Below are positions 23,917 through 32,637 of a stretch of DNA of 64,000 nucleotides, one piece after another. Position numbers and translations under genes: made by a program. The notes beneath the pieces are model-generated. The model saw only the letters and a program-made list of their open reading frames with translations. It was not told the origin of the DNA and searched no databases. Within the stretch, counting starts at the first letter, position 1, and each line of letters begins with the position of its first letter. The DNA is from an uncultured Ruminococcus sp. Lineage in GTDB: Bacteria > Bacillota > Clostridia > Oscillospirales > Ruminococcaceae. The stretch spans positions 1 to 64,000 of the forward strand of contig CANQVK010000008.1 in NCBI GenBank assembly GCA_947627275.1, in the 5' to 3' direction.

Positions 23917-25461
23917 ATGGTTAAAGCAAAAAGTATTTTTAAGCTGTTTTCTGTTCTGATGTCGATTAGCATAATATGTATGCTGCTTTCTGTTATTCCG
24001 ATCGAACCTATTACAGTATCAGCGATTTGCTGTCGCAAGGACGGCTTTGATAAAAGCAAATATTCTTTGACCGGCAATATGGCAGAAGATGTGGCGACGA
24101 TCGCTAAATCACAGAAAGGAAGAACAGAAGCTCAATTTGGCTATTCAGGTGTCGATGCTGGTGCATGGTGCGATGAATTTGTTGCGGACTGTATTGAAAA
24201 TGCAGGAGCAGATTCCTCAATAGTCGGACACGGCGGAACTGTTGCTAACTTTGAACAGGTAATGCGTAACAAGGGCGCTGTTCAAGTCAGTTTTCCTAAG
24301 ACAGGCGACCTCATTTTTTTTACAAAAAGTCATGTGGAAATCGTAACAAAAATTGAAAATGGTGTGGTCTATTGTGCAGGCGGCAATAATGGCGGAAGAA
24401 TGTGTAAGGGAGAAAGAACTGCAAGTTCCGTTGGAACAACAAGATTATATTTAAGACCGAATTATCCCGTTCCTGAACCTAATCCACCAACATACAGCAA
24501 TCTTATAGCAGATAAAACAATGCTTGCTGTTGAGGAAGAAATTACTTTTACTGCTTCTTCTGATTATGCAACAGGATTTACAATTGGTATTTACAAGGGA
24601 ACAGAACAATATTTGGTGCAGGCGATGCCAAACGGAAAATTAACTCTTAATTTTGATGAAACAGGAGAATATGGAGCATTTGTATCAGCTTATAATTCAA
24701 TGGGTTATGTTGATAGCAACTGGGTCGGATTTACAGTATATGATTCTGCACCAACATATAGCAATTTGGAAGCAGACAAAACAATGCTTGCTGTTGAGGA
24801 AGAAATTACTTTTACTGCTTCTTCTGATTATGCAACAGGATTTACGATTGGCATTGATAATGAGGTAGAACGTTATCTGACACAAGGAATGGAAAATGGA
24901 AAGTTGACCCTTTCGTTCAATAAAGCTGGAGAATATGGAGCATATGTTACATCTTATAATTCTTTGGGTTATGCAGATAGCAGTTGGATTGGCTTTACTG
25001 TATATAATTCTGCGCCAACATATAGTAAACTTGTAGCAGATAAAACAATTATTTCAATTGGCGAAGAAATTACTTTTACTGCTTCTTCTGATTTAGGTAA
25101 TGTATATTGGATTGGGATTGATAATGAAAGCGAACGATATATTACGAAAGAAATGATAAATAAACAATTAACCTTGACTTTCGATAAGGCAGGTTCTTAT
25201 TCTGCGTATGTTACTTCATCTAACTCTTTAGGCGGAAAGGATAGTACCTGTATATATTTCACAGTTTATGATTCCAATCAATTGCAAGGCGACATCAACG
25301 CAGACGGCGAAATCGACAAAGACGATGTAGTAATACTCCAGAAATGGCTGCTCGGTTCAGGTGAAATGACAAACTGGCAGACCGCCGACCTCTGCCAAGA
25401 CGGAATAATAGACGTATACGATTTGATAATGCTCAGAAAGCTTATATCTGACAGCAAATAA
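23917..25461 (+). CDS. Secreted CHAP-type amidase/peptidase with three repeats and dockerin
   Basis: 514 residues. Signal peptide (LFSVLMSISIICMLLSVI). CHAP-like domain about 60-175 with WCDEF (Cys85), GDLIFF and SHVEIV (His139), the Cys/His pair used to cut peptidoglycan or related amides. Three ~88-residue beta repeats follow (190-280, 278-368, 366-450), each starting YSxLxADKTxxxxxEEITFTASSD; the first two are almost identical in DNA (264-bp period). A dockerin with GDINADGEIDKDD and DLCQDGIIDVYD closes the protein, so it may be attached to a cohesin scaffold. More AT-rich than the housekeeping neighbours. Confidence 0.9.
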   Translation: MVKAKSIFKLFSVLMSISIICMLLSVIPIEPITVSAICCRKDGFDKSKYSLTGNMAEDVATIAKSQKGRTEAQFGYSGVDAGAWCDEFVADCIENAGADSSIVGHGGTVANFEQVMRNKGAVQVSFPKTGDLIFFTKSHVEIVTKIENGVVYCAGGNNGGRMCKGERTASSVGTTRLYLRPNYPVPEPNPPTYSNLIADKTMLAVEEEITFTASSDYATGFTIGIYKGTEQYLVQAMPNGKLTLNFDETGEYGAFVSAYNSMGYVDSNWVGFTVYDSAPTYSNLEADKTMLAVEEEITFTASSDYATGFTIGIDNEVERYLTQGMENGKLTLSFNKAGEYGAYVTSYNSLGYADSSWIGFTVYNSAPTYSKLVADKTIISIGEEITFTASSDLGNVYWIGIDNESERYITKEMINKQLTLTFDKAGSYSAYVTSSNSLGGKDSTCIYFTVYDSNQLQGDINADGEIDKDDVVILQKWLLGSGEMTNWQTADLCQDGIIDVYDLIMLRKLISDSK

Positions 25462-25464
25462 AAA

Positions 25465-25494
25465 AATTCCCCTCGCTAATGAGGGGAATTTTTA
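25465..25494. terminator. Terminator between the convergent CHAP-dockerin and DUF2752 genes
   Basis: AATTCCCCTC / GAGGGGAATT with a GCTAAT loop, flanked by A and T runs; works in both directions. Confidence 0.9.
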
Positions 25495-25516
25495 TGTATT
25501 TATCGTCCGCTGCACG

Positions 25517-25918
25517 TCAGCTTATGGGTACGGGCGCAATTTCGGGTATAAAGTTCCGTGCGATAAAATAGACTCCGAAAATTCCGAGAACTATCCACCA
25601 GACAAGCGGCTTACGCGGAAGAATTTTTATCGGTTTCCCGAAAACATCGAACAATAGCTCGATATACAGGCAAAGAAGCAGCAACCCCAGAAAAGGCAGG
25701 GAAGCGTTGTTTCTGACGGCGAGCAGGAAGTCCCCGTGAAGCAGAGCGGTCATACAGCGCGTATTACCGCAGCCGGGGCAATACAGTCCTGTCAGAATGT
25801 TAAAGGTGCATACGCCAAGGTGATGCCCTAAGAAGATCAACTGTTCATTAAATATGTACATTAAAACAACTGCCGTGGGAGCTGCTGCTGCCACGGCAAT
25901 TTTTGCTGACCTTTTCAT
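25517..25918 (-). CDS. DUF2752 membrane protein
   Basis: 133 residues with three hydrophobic segments and the DUF2752 signature GLYCPGCGNTRCMTALLHGDF. Function unknown; the Cys-rich motif could bind metal. Its start overlaps the stop of the DUF4190 gene, which commonly accompanies it. Confidence 0.85.
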   Translation of the reverse strand: MKRSAKIAVAAAAPTAVVLMYIFNEQLIFLGHHLGVCTFNILTGLYCPGCGNTRCMTALLHGDFLLAVRNNASLPFLGLLLLCLYIELLFDVFGKPIKILPRKPLVWWIVLGIFGVYFIARNFIPEIAPVPIS

Positions 25919-26370
25919 TATCTGATAATGAAGTTTATCGCACCCGACATCTGGTCAAGGATATTTTGCAGGGGATTGTTGCCGTTTGCAATGTTTACTA
26001 AATTGATTATCAAAGTAACAAGACCGATCACAAAACCAACAGCGCCGCAAATAATGCCTGCAAGAGCCATCTGTTCGCCCTCGCGGTGCTGCTTCTTGCT
26101 GATTATACCGAGAACTACGGCAATAATTCCGCAGATAATTCCCACATAAGTACAGCAGCATGCGCCAACGATAGCCACGATACCGAGTACCATAGCCGCT
26201 ACGGACATACCCTTGCTGCCCTGAGGCTGCTGACCGCCCATAGGGTCGTACTGCTGATAGGGCTGCTGATTAAAGTTCTGCTGATTGTACTGTGTGTCGT
26301 TCACGGGCTGCACAGGCTCGGTAGGAACGTTCTGAACCTCAGTATTATTTGTGTTGTTTAAATCGTCCAT
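25918..26370 (-). CDS. DUF4190 membrane protein with Gln/Asn-rich N-terminus
   Basis: 150 residues. The first ~50 are polar and low-complexity (NNTNNTEVQNVP, YNQQNFNQQPYQQYDP); then two hydrophobic helical segments (about 57-90 with GACCCTYVGIICG, and 100-125 with LAGIICGAVGFVIGLV) separated by a KKQHREGEQ loop, as in DUF4190. Probably a small envelope protein; unknown role. Confidence 0.8.
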   Translation of the reverse strand: MDDLNNTNNTEVQNVPTEPVQPVNDTQYNQQNFNQQPYQQYDPMGGQQPQGSKGMSVAAMVLGIVAIVGACCCTYVGIICGIIAVVLGIISKKQHREGEQMALAGIICGAVGFVIGLVTLIINLVNIANGNNPLQNILDQMSGAINFIIR

Positions 26371-26540
26371 TTGTTGAATCCTCCAATTCCTTTTTATACT
26401 CGCCGCTCAAGTATAAAATCATTTGCATAATTATCTTATGACGTTATTACCATTTTATCACACTTTTTTCACAATGTCAACAGAAAATATAAATTTCTTT
26501 AAAAACCGCTAAATTAGCAGCGATTTTACTGCTCGTATTT

Positions 26541-26573
26541 ATAAGACCTGTTCAATAGACCGAGATATATCGT
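26541..26573. repeat. Solitary end of a family C element
   Basis: AAGACCTGTTCAATAGACC matches the terminal sequence of the element at 23207-23371 without a partner end nearby. The rest of the gap 26371-26540 shows nothing recognisable. Confidence 0.4.
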
Positions 26574-27233
26574 CTATTTTACCGTGATTTTTCCGCCCTT
26601 CCAGTTTTCAAAGACATATTTCTCCATTGCTTTATCCTTTGCCACGTTTTCAAACATATCGCCTTCAAGGTAGAAGAAATTCACAGGGTACTCCGTTCCG
26701 CTTTCCGCATCTTCGGGTATTTTCAGGAAAAACGTCACAACATCGCCGTCAAGACCGTGATCCTTTTCAAACATTTCAACAAAGAATATGCTTCCCAGAT
26801 TATTTGATGTAAGCTCCTCGGGCAGATTCTCCTGCCATTCCATTGAAACAGAGCCGTTATTGTATTTAGAAGCTTCGCCCAGCTCTCTCTCGACCATGCG
26901 TTCCTCAACATCTGCCATTTCGGGCTTGAGAACGTTGGGGTACGTTATATGAAAGCCGCACATATTCCATTTTGCCTCGGCATTTTCAATTGCGATCGTG
27001 ACCTCTGCCACCTCTCCGGGTGCGGCGGAGGCGTCCTTGATAAAAAGTCTCGGGCCGTCCTCAGCCGCCTTTATTTCCTCTGTGGGCGCAACTATTTGAG
27101 CTTCCGTAGTATTGTTGCTGTAGGTAATTATGCTGTTTTCGCCGCTGTTTGTATTCTTCTTATCACCACATGCCGTCATTGACAGTAAAGCTGCCAGAGC
27201 TGAGGCTGCGGCAATAATTCTGACTGTTTTCAT
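26574..27233 (-). CDS. Lipoprotein with cohesin-like domain (putative dockerin anchor)
   Basis: 219 residues. Lipoprotein signal with lipobox LSMTAC (Cys22), a short Ser/Thr/Asn linker, then from about residue 62 a cohesin-like sequence: LFIKDASAAPGEVAEVTIAIENA, WNMCGFHITYP, a middle VVTFFLKIPEDAESGTEYPV and the final GGKITVK. Cohesins are beta-sandwich domains that bind dockerins; a single cohesin on a lipid anchor would tether dockerin proteins to the membrane. It sits 2 bp after the clpE-like gene, with its ribosome site in that gene's end. The fold call is by pattern only and could be a related beta-sandwich. Confidence 0.65.
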   Translation of the reverse strand: MKTVRIIAAASALAALLSMTACGDKKNTNSGENSIITYSNNTTEAQIVAPTEEIKAAEDGPRLFIKDASAAPGEVAEVTIAIENAEAKWNMCGFHITYPNVLKPEMADVEERMVERELGEASKYNNGSVSMEWQENLPEELTSNNLGSIFFVEMFEKDHGLDGDVVTFFLKIPEDAESGTEYPVNFFYLEGDMFENVAKDKAMEKYVFENWKGGKITVK

Positions 27234-27235
27234 TT

Positions 27236-29548
27236 TCAGTTCTCCCTTCTCTGTCCAACGGCGTCTATTCTGCCGTCCTTTTTACATATGAGTATTTCGT
27301 CTATCTCCGAAGCGCTGCCGATTATTATATCCGCTATCTTATCCTCGATCTCCTGACGGATAACGCGGCGAATGTCTCTTGCGCCATAAGGCTTTCCGTA
27401 AGCCTCCTCGGCAATAAGCTTAAGAACCTCGTCATCGTATCGGAGAGAGATATTCTTTTCGCTCAGAGGCTCTTTCATCTCGTCAAGCATAAGTGCGGCA
27501 ATATCCGCAAAGTCCGCCTTTGTAAGCTGCTTGAACACTACAACCTCGTCAATCCGGCTGATAAACTCCGGCCGCAGGAACTCTCTCAATCCTTTCATAG
27601 CCTTATCTCTGGAAATTTCGTTCTCGGTACGGTTGAAGCCTACGCCGATGCTCTTATCGGTAGAGCCTGCGTTTGACGTCATACAGATTATAGTGTTCTC
27701 AAAATTGACCGTTCTTCCGTGAGCGTCGTCTATTTTGCCCTCGTCAAGGATCTGCATGAGAATATTCATAACATCGGGGTGCGCCTTTTCGATCTCATCA
27801 AAGAGAATTACCGAATACGGCTTGCGGCGAACCTTTTCCGTGAGCTGACCCGCTTCGTCATAGCCGACATATCCGGGAGGCGAGCCTATCATTCTCGCAA
27901 CAGAATGCTTTTCCATATATTCCGTCATATCAAGTCGGATAAGCGGTTCGGTGGAATCAAAAAGCTCCTCGGAAATAGCCTTGACAAGCTCTGTCTTGCC
28001 CACGCCCGTAGGTCCTACAAATATAAACGACGCAGGTCTGCGGCGCTTGCTGAGCTGAACTCTTGTACGCTTTATAGCCTTTGTAAGAACGGAGACAGCT
28101 TCATCCTGTCCGAGAACGCGCTTTTTCAGCGCATCTTCCAGACGGGCTATCTTCAAGAACTCAGTCTCTGCGATCTTACTTGCCGGAATACCCGTCCAAA
28201 GCTCTACCACTTTCGTGATGTCCGCCTCCGTGACCTGAATGTCGTTCACCTTTTCGTGCAGCTCCTGTTCCTGAGCGTTTGCCTGCACAAGTCTGCTTCT
28301 CATTTCGGCGATAGCCTCGTAATCGGGTTCGGGATTTTCTGACATGTTCTTTATCATGTCGTCCAGAACGTTGATCTCTTTCTTGATCTTTGAATGCTCT
28401 GCCAGCTCGGGGGAACGTATGCTTGCATAAGCGCAGCTCTCGTCCATAAGGTCGATAGCCTTATCGGGCAGGAAACGGTCGGTAATATATCTCTCCGAAA
28501 GAACTGCGCACACACGGATAAGATAATCCGATATATGCACCTTGTGATAATCCTCATAATACTTCTTTATGCCGAGAAGAACGCTTACCGTGTCCTCTAT
28601 AGTCGGCTCGGCAACAGTAACCGGCTGAAAACGTCTTTCAAGGGCAGAATCCTTTTCAATATACTTTCGGTATTCGCCGAACGTAGTCGCGCCTATAACC
28701 TGCACCTCGCCCCTCGAGAGAGCAGGCTTAAGGATATTAGCCGCATTCATCGAACCCTCCGAATCGCCCGCGCCCACAAGGTTATGCACCTCGTCGATAA
28801 AGAGGATAATGTTCCCCTCACGCTTGACCTCGTCTACCAGCCCCTTTACGCGGCTTTCAAACTGTCCTCTGAACTGAGTTCCTGCCACAAGAGCGGTCAG
28901 ATCGAGGAGGTACACCTTCTTATCGGCAAGGTTGAACGGAACGTCGCCCGAATCAATACGCTGAGCTATACCCTCGGCGATAGCGGTCTTGCCCACGCCC
29001 GGTTCGCCGATAAGGCAGGGATTGTTCTTTGTACGGCGTGAAAGTATCTGAACTACTCTCGCTATCTCCTTATCTCTGCCGATGATACGGTCAAGCTCGC
29101 CGTCAGCCGCCTTTTTGGAAAGATTGGTGCAATAGCTGTTAAGAAAACGAAGTTCCTTTTTCTTTTTATCCTTTTTTTCCTTGTCCTTATCACGGGTCCT
29201 GCCGAAAAAGCCCTTGCCGGCAGGCTCGCTGTTCTTTTCCTCCTTGACGGGTTCGGGTTCTTCAAACGCCTTATTTGCTCCGCCGAACATGTTCGACAGA
29301 AATTCGGGCATAAGTCCAGAGCCTCCCATCTCGAACGAGTCGCCGTCCAGCATATCCATCATCTGCTCGGAGAGGTGATCTATCTCCTCATCGGAAATGC
29401 CCAAACGCTCCATGTATTCCGCAACCTGCGGAACGTTTTTCTCTCTTGCACAATTCAGGCAAAGACCCTCGTTTTTCTTTTCATTTCCCTTTATCGAGGT
29501 AATAAATACGACCGCAGGACGTTTTTTGCAGTTACTGCACATTATCAT
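27236..29548 (-). CDS. ClpE-type AAA+ protease ATPase subunit (Clp/Hsp100)
   Basis: 770 residues. N-terminal zinc finger (CSNCKKRP ... CLNCAREK) characteristic of ClpE rather than ClpC, with a charged linker to about 135. First AAA+ module: Walker A GEPGVGKTA, Walker B ILFIDEVHNLVG; second: GPTGVGKTE, VILFDEIEKAHP, and a UVR-like/coiled middle between them. It lacks the double Clp_N repeats of ClpC. It unfolds proteins for ClpP. Ribosome site GGAGG ten bases before ATG. Confidence 0.92.
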   Translation of the reverse strand: MIMCSNCKKRPAVVFITSIKGNEKKNEGLCLNCAREKNVPQVAEYMERLGISDEEIDHLSEQMMDMLDGDSFEMGGSGLMPEFLSNMFGGANKAFEEPEPVKEEKNSEPAGKGFFGRTRDKDKEKKDKKKKELRFLNSYCTNLSKKAADGELDRIIGRDKEIARVVQILSRRTKNNPCLIGEPGVGKTAIAEGIAQRIDSGDVPFNLADKKVYLLDLTALVAGTQFRGQFESRVKGLVDEVKREGNIILFIDEVHNLVGAGDSEGSMNAANILKPALSRGEVQVIGATTFGEYRKYIEKDSALERRFQPVTVAEPTIEDTVSVLLGIKKYYEDYHKVHISDYLIRVCAVLSERYITDRFLPDKAIDLMDESCAYASIRSPELAEHSKIKKEINVLDDMIKNMSENPEPDYEAIAEMRSRLVQANAQEQELHEKVNDIQVTEADITKVVELWTGIPASKIAETEFLKIARLEDALKKRVLGQDEAVSVLTKAIKRTRVQLSKRRRPASFIFVGPTGVGKTELVKAISEELFDSTEPLIRLDMTEYMEKHSVARMIGSPPGYVGYDEAGQLTEKVRRKPYSVILFDEIEKAHPDVMNILMQILDEGKIDDAHGRTVNFENTIICMTSNAGSTDKSIGVGFNRTENEISRDKAMKGLREFLRPEFISRIDEVVVFKQLTKADFADIAALMLDEMKEPLSEKNISLRYDDEVLKLIAEEAYGKPYGARDIRRVIRQEIEDKIADIIIGSASEIDEILICKKDGRIDAVGQRREN

Positions 29549-29586
29549 TTAAAATTTTCCTCCAAAACAGTAATATATTTGTCATA

Positions 29587-29773
29587 CTCTATACACAACT
29601 AAAGCGATTTTGTTTCACTTCACTTCTTGTCAAAAGGAGACTGTTTGAACCCATGTCGTATATTTCTACCCCATTCGGGGTAGAAATATACGACAACAGA
29701 GATTCCAAAGGGGTCACCCCTTTGGCAGGGGGTGCAGGGGGACAGAGTCCCCCTGCTTAAGTTGTGGACAGTG
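29587..29773. repeat. MITE-like element (family B)
   Basis: Right end CTTAAGTTGTGGACAGTG and a worn left end CTATACACAACTAAAG; inside a hairpin TCGTATATTTCTACCCC/GGGGTAGAAATATACGA and the shared CCAAAGGGG...CAGGGGGACAGAGTCCCCCTG module. It fills the gap between the CvpA-like gene and clpE. Confidence 0.8.
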
Positions 29774-29780
29774 CGTTTTG

Positions 29781-30683
29781 TTACAGCTTCATTGCAAACT
29801 CGTAAAAATATTTAAAAACATATGATTTTTCAACAGCCTCGTTGTTGAAAAAAAGCATCTCGTCGTTTCCCATAACAGCCCATAAACGAACCGACACAGC
29901 TATTGCAAAGACGATAGCCGCTGCCGAAACGATTCCGGCAACTCCTCCGATAATATGAGAGGAAACGCTTGCAGCAGACGTCTCCCGTCCTCCGAGGAAA
30001 GCGTTTGTGCCGAACACTATAAGCGCTCCCAGAACAATAAACGCTGTCAGATATGCGATAAGGCATATGAGCGTTCCGTATGCTGCCGATGTATAATGTT
30101 CCGCAATATACCCTGCCGCAGGGTGCATGTTCTCCTGATCTCTCAGGAGAGGGATAAGCTCCTGCATTCCGCTGCTGTCGCTTCGTATAATCGCGGCAGA
30201 AGTTTCAGCCGCAAATTTACTAAGGGCTTCTTCCGCAATATCGCCTATAACAACCGCATAGCCCTCATGGACCTTTTCAAGAAGAATATCGTTATCCTCC
30301 TCGACCTTTCGCGCATTGATGTTGTTTACATATTTTGCGATCGCTTCATCGTATTGTACGTCCGAATCCAGAATGTTCCCCAGCTTGTTTTTATCGACCC
30401 TTATGCTGTAGCCCATACCCTCGAGGTACGCTGCATATTTATCGGTAAATGTACTGCTGTCAATACATTTTTCAAGCTTTTTGGCATTGCTGTTTTTTAT
30501 GGTGCTGCCGCTCAGACTGTCGGCGACAGCGCCGCTTATGCCGAATGCCGCCGCAGCCGCTATAACCAGACCAAGCGCCGCAACGATCCCCTTCATAAAA
30601 CCTTTTCTTCCACTCAGAAAAATGCACACCAGCAGTACAGCTCCTGCTATAATGTCATAAAACCACCAGAATTGTGTTCCCAT
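29781..30683 (-). CDS. CvpA-family-like membrane protein
   Basis: 300 residues. Begins like CvpA proteins (FYDIIAGAVLLVCIFLSGRKGFMKGIVAALGLV) with two membrane helices, a ~130-residue polar insert (about 65-200), and three more helices (LICLIAYLTAFIVLGALIVFG, SSHIIGGVAGIVSAAAIVFAIAVSV). CvpA relatives act in envelope homeostasis or colicin V production; role here unknown. Follows the DUF5711 gene by 12 bp with GGAGG before its ATG. Confidence 0.75.
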   Translation of the reverse strand: MGTQFWWFYDIIAGAVLLVCIFLSGRKGFMKGIVAALGLVIAAAAAFGISGAVADSLSGSTIKNSNAKKLEKCIDSSTFTDKYAAYLEGMGYSIRVDKNKLGNILDSDVQYDEAIAKYVNNINARKVEEDNDILLEKVHEGYAVVIGDIAEEALSKFAAETSAAIIRSDSSGMQELIPLLRDQENMHPAAGYIAEHYTSAAYGTLICLIAYLTAFIVLGALIVFGTNAFLGGRETSAASVSSHIIGGVAGIVSAAAIVFAIAVSVRLWAVMGNDEMLFFNNEAVEKSYVFKYFYEFAMKL

Positions 30684-30695
30684 ATCACGCCTCCT

Positions 30696-31862
30696 TTAAC
30701 TTTCGTAATTTATTCGGTCTATCTTATCGAAGCTTTTCAGAAAAACGTATCCGCCGCATCTTACAAAACCCGTATAAGAATCGTTTACCTGTGCCGTTGA
30801 CCTGAGACTGCCCTCAAAATCGTAAGCAAGAACGGAATTTTTCGTCATAACATATGCAAGACCTCCGCTTACGGTAACGTCAATAAGCGGACTGTCAAAG
30901 CTCAGCTCAAGCGGTTCTTTGCCTATGCCGTTGAAAAGCGTCATAACGTATTTTCGCATGTCGTCGCTGTTGACGATAACGGCTATTCTGCCGTTTTCGC
31001 ACGAACCTCCGGCAAACTCGCCGTCATAGCGGTAAAGCGAGCTTATCTGACCGCTTCCGTCAACGTATCCGCAGGCGTCTATGCCGATGACCGCAGCGCC
31101 GTTGCCGAAGCCGCAGACCTCCACGCCAAGGGTATCAAGCCCGGGAGAAGTCCATTTCTCGCTGCTTTCCGTAAACGAAGTCTCCTGAACAGACGTTACA
31201 AGAGAACCGTTCTCCGCATATATGTAGCTGATAACGCAGCCCTTGCTGTCCTCGGTGAAGCTTATGTCGTTCACACGCTCAACGCATTTTCTTTCATAGA
31301 TAAACTTTCCGTCGCGATCGTAAACGTTTATCTCGCAGTCATAATCCGCCGAAGTAGTTACGACCGCCGTATACCCCTCGGGGCTCAGGCGAACGAACAT
31401 GATATTCTCCTCCGACTCTTTTGAATAGAGAACGCCGTTTCTGTCCTCTACGCTGAAACGGCTGCCGCCGCTTTCGTAGATAAGCGCCCTGCCGTTGACG
31501 GCATTCATTACTGCATTAGTATATGCGTGCTGACGGCGTTTGATAAGTCCGCCCTCGTCGCTGTAGATATAAACGCTTGAATCGTTGAGAACGAAAAGCA
31601 TGTTATCCGAGCATTCAAGCTGATAAGTCTCTCCGCCGCTGACCTCGATAGGGAAGTTCCCCTGCGCAAGACGTCCGTCGTTTACTATCGTGGTGTACTG
31701 CTTTCCTATGCCGCGAAGCTTCGGTAGCCAAAGCTCCTGCGTTACAAATATTACCGCCCCGATCGCAAGTATGATAAGAAATACGGCAAATTTGACAAGT
31801 CGTTTCTTTCGTTTTTCTTTATTCTGTTTTTCTATAGCGTCATTCTCATCATACATTGGCAT
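30696..31862 (-). CDS. DUF5711 family membrane-anchored propeller-like protein
   Basis: 388 residues: basic cytoplasmic N-terminus (KEKRKKR), one membrane helix (about 26-45), then an external domain of repeating four-strand units (ECSDNMLFVLNDSSVYIYS, FVRLSPEGYTAVVTTSAD, GLAYVMTKNSVLAYDFEGSL), a beta-propeller by pattern. DUF5711 is frequent in Ruminococcus-like genomes next to CvpA-like genes, as here. Function unknown. GGAGGATTTTTCC precedes the ATG. Confidence 0.78.
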   Translation of the reverse strand: MPMYDENDAIEKQNKEKRKKRLVKFAVFLIILAIGAVIFVTQELWLPKLRGIGKQYTTIVNDGRLAQGNFPIEVSGGETYQLECSDNMLFVLNDSSVYIYSDEGGLIKRRQHAYTNAVMNAVNGRALIYESGGSRFSVEDRNGVLYSKESEENIMFVRLSPEGYTAVVTTSADYDCEINVYDRDGKFIYERKCVERVNDISFTEDSKGCVISYIYAENGSLVTSVQETSFTESSEKWTSPGLDTLGVEVCGFGNGAAVIGIDACGYVDGSGQISSLYRYDGEFAGGSCENGRIAVIVNSDDMRKYVMTLFNGIGKEPLELSFDSPLIDVTVSGGLAYVMTKNSVLAYDFEGSLRSTAQVNDSYTGFVRCGGYVFLKSFDKIDRINYES

Positions 31863-31902
31863 GGAAAAATCCTCCGTACTTTTTATTTAAATCGTCCGCC
31901 TG

Positions 31903-32637
31903 TCAATAATAAACTTTATTGAGGTACAATCCGTGAGCCATTGCCGTCCTGCCTGCTTTGAGCCTGTCCCTTGCGGCAAGAATGGCGGGCATATCGTCCG
32001 GTGAAAAGCGTCCCTCGCTGACGTCCATAAGCGTCCCTGCAATTATCCTAATCATATTATACAGAAAACCGTCGCCTTTTACAAGCATTATCACAGAAGT
32101 TCCACTATTTTCTATTTCAAGTGAATAAATAGTTCTCACCGTTGTTGAAACAGATGTACAGTCCGCACAAAAGGATGCGAAGTCATGAGTACCCACAAGA
32201 TAGGCTGCCGCCTTTCTCGCCGCCTCAACGTCAAACTTTCTGCGGTAGTGAAAGGCAAGATCAGAGCCGAAAGGATCTTTTGACTCGCTGCAATGGATCT
32301 TGTAGATGTACTCCTTGCCCTTGCAGTCAAACCTTGCATGAAAGTCAAGAGGAACGTCCTCACAGCCGAGTATGGAAATATCGTCGGGCAGTTCGCCGTT
32401 TACGCCCCTGCAAAAGCCTATATTCCGTATCGTACTTTCGGTTTTCACGTTAAAGCAGAACTCATTGGCATGAACGCCCGTATCGGTTCTCGAGCAGCCG
32501 ATTATAGACGCCTGCTCGTTCAATACCTTGGAAACCGCCCTTTCCAGCGTCTCCTGAACGGTGATCGCATTGCTCTGACGCTGGAATCCATGATACTTAG
32601 TCCCCCGATACGCCGTCATTACTTTCAGATTTCTCAT
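31903..32637 (-). CDS. truA: tRNA pseudouridine(38-40) synthase TruA
   Basis: 244 residues, full length. Catalytic Asp in CSRTDTGVHA, start MTAYRGTKYHGFQRQ after a few residues, late motif GDGFLYNMIRIIAGTL. Modifies positions 38-40 of tRNA anticodon stems. Its start lies inside the yfhO-like gene's end (41-bp overlap) with AGGTGAG before the ATG. It belongs to the conserved ecf-truA neighbourhood. Confidence 0.94.
   Translation of the reverse strand: MRNLKVMTAYRGTKYHGFQRQSNAITVQETLERAVSKVLNEQASIIGCSRTDTGVHANEFCFNVKTESTIRNIGFCRGVNGELPDDISILGCEDVPLDFHARFDCKGKEYIYKIHCSESKDPFGSDLAFHYRRKFDVEAARKAAAYLVGTHDFASFCADCTSVSTTVRTIYSLEIENSGTSVIMLVKGDGFLYNMIRIIAGTLMDVSEGRFSPDDMPAILAARDRLKAGRTAMAHGLYLNKVYY

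Noticed and set aside
29955-30800. Open frame of 281 codons on the plus strand
   Set aside because: Antisense to the CvpA-like and DUF5711 genes, Cys/Arg-rich nonsense composition and no promoter or ribosome site.
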